DNA of 20,459 bases from Cytophagales bacterium (GTDB taxonomy: Bacteria; Bacteroidota; Bacteroidia; Cytophagales; Cyclobacteriaceae). Below, piece after piece: positions 15,281 through 20,459 of this stretch (position 1 is the first letter of the stretch; each line of letters begins with the position of its first letter). Position numbers and translations under genes: made by a program. The DNA lies in contig DPLR01000543.1 in assembly GCA_003541895.1 (NCBI GenBank), forward strand, positions 1-20,459, written 5' to 3'. The notes beneath the pieces were generated by a model, which was not told the DNA's origin, did not search any database, and saw only the letters and a list, made by a program, of their open reading frames with translations.

Positions 15281-16648
15281 ATGTATAAGTATTTAGTTGC
15301 ATCTCTACTTTTTATAACATTCTCCGCGAAGAGTCAAGAGCTACTAACCTTAGAGGATGTTGTCAAAATTACTATTGAAAACAACTTTGATGTTGAGATC
15401 GCTAAGAACAATATTCAGGTAGCTAAAAATAATAACAACATTGGTTTGATTGGAGGTGGCCAATCAACCGGAGGTACAGTATCAGGTGGTACTACAGGTA
15501 TGCTTCCACAAGTTTCTCTCGCAGCAGGCAGCCCTCAAAATCCATTGGGTTTTGGAAGGACAACCAGTACACTTAAATACGATCCCTCCTCCAAAATCAC
15601 ACCCGTTACTGGTCAAACTTTGAATTCACTTAGTTATTCACCTTCTCTTGTAGTCACATGGTATTTTTTTGATGGCATGAAGATGTTTGCCACAAAAAAG
15701 AAATTAAATCGGGCCGAAGAATTAAGTGATCTGCAATATCGGCTGACCGTTGAAAATACGCTGCTAACAGCGCTGACAACTTACTATCAAATGATTAGTA
15801 TAAAACAATTTATTAAGTCATTAAACACTTCTTTATTGTTGGGTCAGGATCAAAAAAAGTTAGCCGAAGAAAAATTAAAGGCGGGCGTTGGTTCGGCAGT
15901 AGATGTGCTACAAACACAAATCGATTACAACAACATTCTTGTGCAAATCACTCAACAAGAAAATCTTTTGAATGAACAACGAGTCAATTTGAACCTAGTT
16001 TTGAAACGACCACAAGATGTTGAGTTCAGTGTTCCTGATACCATCATCATCAAAACTGAACCGGAATACACCAGTGCTTTAGAAAACACCGATAGAAATA
16101 ATAGTTCTATTTTAATTGGAAGAAAGACACTTGACATAGACCAATTGGCACTCAAAGAATTCAAAGCGAATGCTTGGCCTAAAATTGGTCTCACTGGAAA
16201 TTACACCTATCAATATATTTCCAATGACGTTGGTGTGCTAAGGCTTAATCAAAATTACGGATATAACGGGGGATTTATTTTTTCTTGGACAATACTCAAT
16301 AACCTCACGACACGCACTGCGATTAGAAATCAAAAATTGTTGCAATCTTCAGATAACCTGCGCCTGCAAGCGTCTGAAATGCAAGAGAAATCAAATTTGT
16401 ACAAAGCGTATTTGAGTTTTAGAAATAATTTGAAAATAATTGAACTCGCAAGAGAAAACGTAAAGCTCTCCAATCAAAGTTTGTATATCGCTGCTCAGCG
16501 ATTTAAACAAGGCCTTTCGAATTATATAGAATATCGAACCGTTAAACTAGCCTACGAAACTGCAGAATATCAGTTATCTCAAGCAGCTTATAACACCAAG
16601 CTAAGCGAACTTAACTTTTTGAAAGCACAAGGTTTACTTGTTCACTGA
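15281..16648 (+). CDS. TolC-like outer-membrane efflux channel protein
   Basis: This 455-residue outer-membrane factor completes the tripartite efflux system. The signal peptide is residues 1-19 (ending AKSQ). Two TolC repeats follow, each made of long alpha-helices with short outer-membrane strands. Helix stretches include LTLEDVVKITIENNFDVEIAK-type sequence at 22-42 and AEEKLKAGVGSAVDVLQTQI near 205. The second repeat has QRFKQGLSNYIEYRTVKLAY near 408. Just before the conserved MLPQVSL strand lies a Gly/Ser/Thr-rich stretch (residues ~56-72: GGG, GG, SGG and TTG clusters), where I would expect only a few residues. The DNA below it contains a perfect inverted repeat. No terminator is visible before the convergent scpA gene, whose end is 10 bases away. 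Confidence 0.93.
   Translation: MYKYLVASLLFITFSAKSQELLTLEDVVKITIENNFDVEIAKNNIQVAKNNNNIGLIGGGQSTGGTVSGGTTGMLPQVSLAAGSPQNPLGFGRTTSTLKYDPSSKITPVTGQTLNSLSYSPSLVVTWYFFDGMKMFATKKKLNRAEELSDLQYRLTVENTLLTALTTYYQMISIKQFIKSLNTSLLLGQDQKKLAEEKLKAGVGSAVDVLQTQIDYNNILVQITQQENLLNEQRVNLNLVLKRPQDVEFSVPDTIIIKTEPEYTSALENTDRNNSSILIGRKTLDIDQLALKEFKANAWPKIGLTGNYTYQYISNDVGVLRLNQNYGYNGGFIFSWTILNNLTTRTAIRNQKLLQSSDNLRLQASEMQEKSNLYKAYLSFRNNLKIIELARENVKLSNQSLYIAAQRFKQGLSNYIEYRTVKLAYETAEYQLSQAAYNTKLSELNFLKAQGLLVH
15446..15467. repeat. inverted repeat inside the TolC-like gene
   Basis: TTGATTGG (15446-15453) and CCAATCAA (15460-15467) are perfect complements around AGGTGG. A further G:C pair is possible after one mismatch. 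It sits exactly under the Gly-rich insertion of the TolC-like protein, together with repeated GGAGGT/GGTGGT codons. It could be the trace of a small insertion or a hairpin in the mRNA. Confidence 0.5.
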
Positions 16649-16658
16649 TTCGGTCTAA

Positions 16659-17426
16659 CTACTCTGTAGGTTGAGTGATTTGCTGGTCAGGCGTCATCAC
16701 CCAAAAATTATTGTAACCTTCACCTACTTGAATGTTGAGTAAGCCGTTGGCGAGCATTTCGAGAATAGCAAGGAAATTAAAAATCAACGCAATGCGTGTG
16801 GGCGCTTTTTCAAAAAGTTCGGTAAAAGCAACGCGTGGTCTTGAAGTAACTTCTCGTATAATAAATTCTTTTTGGCCTTCTATTGTATAAGGATATTGAA
16901 TCACTTGATGAACCGGCCTATTCTTTTCTTCTTCTTGACGCTTTAATACTTTTTCAAAAACAGTTAAGAGTTTAAACATGTCAACATCTTGCAATTCGGC
17001 TTCAACATTTGTGCTTTCAGCTAATTGACGAAGTTCTTTCATTAAGTTCCCTCGTTTCTCTTTCATCAGCTCTGTCTCTTCCATTTTATGGAATTGATCT
17101 ACCACCGACTTATACTTTTTGTACTCCATCAAATGCTTGACGAGTTCTTCGCGAGGATCGATTTCGTTGCCTTGCTCATCCAATTGCGGACGAGGGAGTA
17201 ACATTTTCGATTTTATACGCATCAACGTTGCGGCCACCAAAATGAATTCACTGGCTACTTCAATATTGAGCGTTTCTAATCGATGAAGGTATTCTAAAAA
17301 ATCGCCTGTGATTTTGGAAATCGGAATATCGTTTATGTCCAATTCATCGCGTTCTATGAAAAATAAAAGCAAATCAAACGGGCCTTCAAACAGCGGCAGC
17401 CTTACTTCAAAATTCTCCTGTGTCAT
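16659..17426 (-). CDS. scpA: segregation and condensation protein A
   Basis: ScpA is the kleisin that bridges the heads of the SMC dimer, with ScpB, to compact and separate chromosomes. From the ATG at 17426 it has 255 residues. The N-terminal domain shows LPLFEGPFDLLLFFIERDEL (10-29), then DINDIPISKITGDFLEYL and the ASEFILVAATLMRIKSKMLL helix (~58-77). The middle is charged and helical. The C-terminal winged-helix part has RVAFTELFEKAPTRIALIFN and FLAILEMLANGLL, which should bind the SMC head. An upstream ATG at 17444 would add six residues (MCLNNF), but it overlaps a candidate -7 element, so 17426 is favoured. It converges with the TolC-like gene, their stops 10 bases apart, and diverges from dxs. 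scpB and smc are not in the window. Confidence 0.93.
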   Translation of the reverse strand: MTQENFEVRLPLFEGPFDLLLFFIERDELDINDIPISKITGDFLEYLHRLETLNIEVASEFILVAATLMRIKSKMLLPRPQLDEQGNEIDPREELVKHLMEYKKYKSVVDQFHKMEETELMKEKRGNLMKELRQLAESTNVEAELQDVDMFKLLTVFEKVLKRQEEEKNRPVHQVIQYPYTIEGQKEFIIREVTSRPRVAFTELFEKAPTRIALIFNFLAILEMLANGLLNIQVGEGYNNFWVMTPDQQITQPTE

Positions 17427-17441
17427 AAAATTATTGAGGCA

Positions 17442-17449
17442 CAAAAGTA
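17442..17449 (-). promoter_or_regulatory. candidate -7 element for scpA
   Basis: The minus strand reads TACTTTTG, an exact TAnnTTTG match, 16 bases before the ATG at 17426. It overlaps the alternative upstream ATG at 17444-17442, which supports the shorter ScpA. A TTG lies 13 bases upstream, shorter than the usual spacing. Confidence 0.4.
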
Positions 17450-17487
17450 TTTAAAATCCGAACAAAATGTGGGTAAAATGAATTAAG

Positions 17488-17495
17488 TAAATTTG
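17488..17495 (+). promoter_or_regulatory. candidate -7 element for dxs
   Basis: TAAATTTG matches TAnnTTTG exactly and is followed by C, as in other candidates here. It lies 61 bases before the dxs ATG, leaving a leader of about 55 bases. With the scpA element at 17442-17449, this 130-base gap would hold two divergent promoters whose -33 regions overlap. Confidence 0.4.
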
Positions 17496-17556
17496 CGAGT
17501 CAATACTTAATCGATTGCCCTAAAAAACTTAGATTTATACATCTTTAATTAAAGGA

Positions 17557-19476
17557 ATGCTGATTACACCCGGCAAATTATTAGCTCAGATTAACAGTCC
17601 GGCCAATTTAAAGAAACTGGATCAGGCTCAGTTAGTTCAGCTATGCGATGAATTACGCCATTTCATCATTGACAATGTTTCTGTTTATGGTGGCCATTTT
17701 GGTGCCAGCCTTGGCGTTGTAGAGCTAACCGTTGCATTGCATTATGTATTTAATGCGCCTTATGATCAGTTGGTCTGGGATGTCGGCCATCAAGCCTACG
17801 GGCATAAAATTCTGACTGGGCGAAGAGATGTCTTTCACTCGAACCGGGTTTACAAAGGAATTTCAGGGTTTCCGAAAAGGAAGGAAAGTGAATACGATGC
17901 GTTTGGCGTTGGGCATTCGTCAACCTCAGTTTCGGCCGCTCTTGGTATGGCCTTCGCTTCAAAAACATTAGGCATTCAAGACAAGCAACATGTAGCAATC
18001 ATTGGCGATGGGGCGCTAACGGGAGGAATGGCATTCGAGGGATTGAATCATGCAGGCGTTTCTGATACAAACCTTCTGGTGATTTTGAATGACAACTGCA
18101 TGTCGATTGACCCCAATGTTGGGGCATTAAAAGATTATCTCACTGACATCACTACCTCTAAAACTTATAACAGGTTTAAAGACGATGTATGGAATCTATT
18201 GGGCAAACTTTCTTCGTTCGGAAAAAATGCGCAAGAGATAGTTTCGAAAATTGAAACCGGAATAAAATCTACTTTACTTAGTCAAAGTAATTTATTTGAA
18301 TCGCTTCATCTGCGTTACTTCGGCCCCGTTGATGGGCACGATGTAGATCACTTGGTCGCTGTTCTTAATGATCTGAAAAAAATTAAAGGGCCAAAAATTC
18401 TTCATTGCGTTACCGTGAAAGGAAAAGGGTATGGCCCTGCTGAAAAAGGCAATGCTACAACATGGCACTCACCCGGCACCTTCGATAAAATCACCGGGGA
18501 AATTCACAAGAAAGTTTATGCTGTTCCGCAAGCTCCAAAGTATCAAGATGTTTTTGGACACACGTTGGTAGAACTCGCAAAAGCGAACGAAAAGATAATG
18601 GGTATTACTCCTGCCATGCCATCGGGTTCATCTATGAACATCATGATGAAGGAAATGCCTGACCGTGCGATTGACGTTGGTATTGCCGAACAACATGCGG
18701 TAACCTTTTCTGCTGGTTTGGCAACCCAAGGGCTAATTCCCTTTTGCAATATCTACAGCTCATTTATGCAACGCGCCTATGATCAAGTGGTGCATGATGT
18801 TTGCATCCAAAATCTGCCTGTAAATTTTTGCCTTGACCGTGCAGGTTTTGCCGGTTCTGACGGCCCCACACATCATGGCGCTTATGACTTGGCCTATTTC
18901 AGGTGCCTTCCTAACATAATTGTTGCTGCTCCGATGAATGAGCAAGAACTGAGAAACTTGATGTTCACTGCACAATTGCCACGAAATGAAAAAGCGTTTT
19001 CAATTCGTTACCCAAGGGGACAGGGGGTGATGCCAAATTGGAGAACTCCTTTTGAAAAAATTGAAATTGGAACGGGGAGAAAAATAAAAGAGGGCGATGA
19101 GCTTGCTATACTAACTCTCGGACACATAGGCAACTATGCCATCGAAGTATGTAACCGATTAGAAAAAAATGGTGTGAACATAGCGCATTATGATATGCGC
19201 TTTGTAAAACCGCTGGATGAAAAATTGCTGCACGAAATTTTCACCAAATTTAAAAAAGTGATTACCGTTGAAGATGGGTGCGTTCAAGGAGGATTCGGCA
19301 GTGCTGTGGTTGAATTTATGGTAGACAACAACTATTCCTCTGAGATAAAACGATTGGGCATGCCCGATCACGTGATTGAGCATGGTGAGCAAATTGAACT
19401 TCATCGTGAATGCGGGTTTGACCCTGACGGAATTGAGCAAACCGTTTTGTCCATGCTTGAGCTGGTAAAAGTGTAG
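17557..19476 (+). CDS. dxs: 1-deoxy-D-xylulose-5-phosphate synthase
   Basis: DXS condenses pyruvate and glyceraldehyde 3-phosphate, using thiamine diphosphate and Mg2+, to give deoxyxylulose phosphate. This is the first step of the MEP route to isoprenoids. The length of 639 residues is close to the E. coli 620. Visible elements are GGHFGASLGVVELTVALHYV (45-64, with His47), WDVGHQAYGHK (74-84, His78), the ThDP/Mg motif GDGALTGGMAFEGLNHAG (150-167, Asp151) completed by NDN (Asn180), catalytic Glu378 in VGIAEQHAVTF, and DRAGFAGSDGPTHHGAYD. The C-terminal transketolase domain has VEDGCVQGGFGSAV. All key residues are present. It diverges from scpA and is followed by an alpha/beta hydrolase 4 bases downstream, likely in the same transcript. 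A two-component N-terminus starting MLITPGKLLAQI fits the ATG at 17557. Confidence 0.97.
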   Translation: MLITPGKLLAQINSPANLKKLDQAQLVQLCDELRHFIIDNVSVYGGHFGASLGVVELTVALHYVFNAPYDQLVWDVGHQAYGHKILTGRRDVFHSNRVYKGISGFPKRKESEYDAFGVGHSSTSVSAALGMAFASKTLGIQDKQHVAIIGDGALTGGMAFEGLNHAGVSDTNLLVILNDNCMSIDPNVGALKDYLTDITTSKTYNRFKDDVWNLLGKLSSFGKNAQEIVSKIETGIKSTLLSQSNLFESLHLRYFGPVDGHDVDHLVAVLNDLKKIKGPKILHCVTVKGKGYGPAEKGNATTWHSPGTFDKITGEIHKKVYAVPQAPKYQDVFGHTLVELAKANEKIMGITPAMPSGSSMNIMMKEMPDRAIDVGIAEQHAVTFSAGLATQGLIPFCNIYSSFMQRAYDQVVHDVCIQNLPVNFCLDRAGFAGSDGPTHHGAYDLAYFRCLPNIIVAAPMNEQELRNLMFTAQLPRNEKAFSIRYPRGQGVMPNWRTPFEKIEIGTGRKIKEGDELAILTLGHIGNYAIEVCNRLEKNGVNIAHYDMRFVKPLDEKLLHEIFTKFKKVITVEDGCVQGGFGSAVVEFMVDNNYSSEIKRLGMPDHVIEHGEQIELHRECGFDPDGIEQTVLSMLELVKV

Positions 19477-19480
19477 TTCA

Positions 19481-20251
19481 GTGTTTCCAGTTTCATTTAA
19501 AAAATCAGGCACGGGCTATCCAATAATTTTGATTCACGGGTTTTGCGAATCCCAAGAAATCTGGGATGAATTTGCCAAAGAGCTTTCTAAAGGGTTTACG
19601 GTATATGCCATCGATCTACCCGGGTTTGGAAAGAGCCCTATGATCAACGCGCCATTTTCTATTAGCGATATTGCCGAAGTTATTTGGAATTGGATTTCCT
19701 CAGAAAATATTCAAAAACCAATTTTGGTGGGCCATTCTTTAGGGGGTTATGTCACTTTAGCTATGTGCGCTAACCATCCTAAAGATTTCAGGGCATTCTC
19801 GTTGTTTCATTCAACAGCATTTGCTGATTCGGATGAACGCAAGAAAAACAGAGATCGGGTAGTTGAATTTGTGAAGGCATATGGAAAAGACACCTTTATT
19901 GACACCTATGTTCCTGGACTATTTTTTGATAAAGCTCACAAAGCAATACCGGTGGTTGATGCCATTGCCCGGAAAACCCCACTTGAAACGCTTGTTAATT
20001 ATTCAATCGCAATGCGCGACCGCCCCTCTTCGCTTCAGGTGATCAAAGATTTTAATTCGCCAATCTTGATTTTAGGTGGAGAAAATGATGGACTAATTCA
20101 TAAGGAACCCCTTATTGAAATGGGTAACCTCTCTGACTTGGTTGAGGTAAAGATTATTAAGGGTGCCGCTCACATGGGTATGTTTGAAAATCCGGAGGCT
20201 TGCCTCAAGGCTATTCGCGATTTTGCTGATTCTATATTAAATCACGCTTAA
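19481..20251 (+). CDS. alpha/beta hydrolase
   Basis: This 256-residue alpha/beta-hydrolase-fold enzyme has a complete catalytic triad: Ser86 in the nucleophile elbow GHSLGGY (84-90), Asp203 in GGENDGL, and His231 in AAHMGMFE. HGF (19-21) gives the oxyanion hole. The DLPGFGKS strand-turn (45-52) is typical of the fold. A helical lid lies around residues 115-180. There is no signal peptide, so it is cytoplasmic. It could be an esterase, thioesterase or C-C hydrolase. The substrate cannot be told from sequence. The start is GTG at 19481, 4 bases after the dxs stop, and no closer ATG keeps the first strand. The short gap suggests translational linkage with dxs, but a role in isoprenoid metabolism is only a guess. 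Confidence 0.9.
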   Translation: MFPVSFKKSGTGYPIILIHGFCESQEIWDEFAKELSKGFTVYAIDLPGFGKSPMINAPFSISDIAEVIWNWISSENIQKPILVGHSLGGYVTLAMCANHPKDFRAFSLFHSTAFADSDERKKNRDRVVEFVKAYGKDTFIDTYVPGLFFDKAHKAIPVVDAIARKTPLETLVNYSIAMRDRPSSLQVIKDFNSPILILGGENDGLIHKEPLIEMGNLSDLVEVKIIKGAAHMGMFENPEACLKAIRDFADSILNHA

Positions 20252-20398
20252 AAAGAGCCTGTTAGGTTAAACCCATCTGAATATAGGCTCGGATTTATCC
20301 CCCATCCTGATTATATTTGAGAATTCGGATGAAAAAAATAAACATCTTTTTCTCTATATTTGATGCCTCTATACTAAACCAGAAAATCTAAAACCACC
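20252..20398. other. intergenic region with imperfect hairpin and repeated TATATTTG
   Basis: No gene is seen here. GAGCCT (20255-20260) and AGGCTC (20285-20290) can pair around a 24-base loop that itself contains the small palindrome GGTTAAACC. There is no good T tract, so it is only a weak terminator candidate for the hydrolase gene. TATATTTG occurs twice, at 20312-20319 and 20355-20362, exactly 43 bases apart. Confidence 0.4.
20355..20362 (+). promoter_or_regulatory. candidate -7 element for the gene starting at 20399
   Basis: TATATTTG is an exact TAnnTTTG match 36 bases before the ATG at 20399. A second copy at 20312-20319 could be an alternative start site. No -33 TTG is found at the preferred distance from either copy. 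Confidence 0.35.
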
Positions 20399-20459
20399 AT
20401 GATGAACATTTCCTGGAACGTCTTAACAATGAATCTTGGGATGTTGGCTCTACAAGTCG
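20399..20459 (+). CDS. start of a probable gene, cut by the window edge
   Basis: An open frame begins with two consecutive ATG codons (20399 and 20402) and stays open to the edge, about 20 codons. The residues (MMNISWNVLTMNLGMLALQV) are fairly hydrophobic and could be a signal peptide or the start of a membrane protein. A -7-like element lies upstream, and this strand carries dxs and the hydrolase. There is too little sequence to name a family or to be certain the frame is coding. Confidence 0.35.
   Translation, partial: MMNISWNVLTMNLGMLALQV

Noticed and set aside
17427..17444. Upstream ATG adding six residues to ScpA
   Set aside because: It overlaps a candidate -7 element, and the conserved protein begins well after the second Met.
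19159..19512. 117-residue minus-strand frame across the dxs/hydrolase junction
   Set aside because: It is antisense to well-conserved DXS residues, has no promoter or motif and is a shadow frame.
1..20459. A CRISPR array, tRNA, insertion sequence, prophage or toxin-antitoxin system
   Set aside because: I saw no spaced direct repeats, cloverleaf, transposase, phage or toxin-like genes. Almost all of the DNA is covered by recognisable envelope and housekeeping genes.

Overview
The window looks like chromosomal DNA from a Bacteroidota organism, probably of the Cytophagales type, although this is inferred without any database search. The evidence is an AT-leaning composition, A-rich stretches rather than Shine-Dalgarno boxes before start codons, repeated copies of the Bacteroidota -7 element (TAnnTTTG) upstream of genes, an Oar-like TonB-dependent receptor, several lipoproteins, and the gene order nusB - YtxH - DUF1573 - yajC - YbbR-like - coaE. 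No tRNA, rRNA, insertion sequence, CRISPR array or phage gene was seen, and no gene-free stretch exceeds 300 bases.

Layout. 1-1190 (minus) is the N-terminal part of a TonB-dependent receptor that runs off the left edge. 1401-5704 holds two ABC half-exporters facing each other on opposite strands, with a small predicted outer-membrane barrel protein between them. Their degenerate motifs are complementary: LSVGQ in one, and Asp in place of the Walker B Glu in the other. This is the pattern of MdlA/MdlB-like heterodimers. 5845-11021 is a co-oriented housekeeping run: NusB with a very large internal insertion, a YtxH protein, a DUF1573 lipoprotein followed by the one clear intrinsic terminator, a GH53 endo-galactanase lipoprotein that seems to interrupt the cluster, YajC, a YbbR-like membrane protein and CoaE. 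11074-16648 is a complete tripartite RND efflux operon (adaptor lipoprotein, HAE1-type permease, TolC-like channel). 16659-17426 (minus) is scpA. It converges with the efflux operon and diverges from dxs at 17557-19476, which is followed 4 bases later by an alpha/beta hydrolase. 20252-20398 is intergenic, and 20399-20459 holds the first codons of a probable next gene.

Functional themes are envelope transport (receptor, ABC pair, RND pump, YajC of the Sec translocon), core metabolism (CoA and isoprenoid precursors) and chromosome or transcription functions (ScpA, NusB). I found no obviously new defence or mobile system. The observations most worth checking are the split ABC heterodimer with a barrel gene between its halves, the internally expanded NusB, the GH53 gene inside a housekeeping cluster, a Gly-rich insertion in the TolC homologue encoded over a perfect DNA inverted repeat, and two similar palindromes (ACAC-N4-GTGT) upstream of ybbR and the efflux operon.
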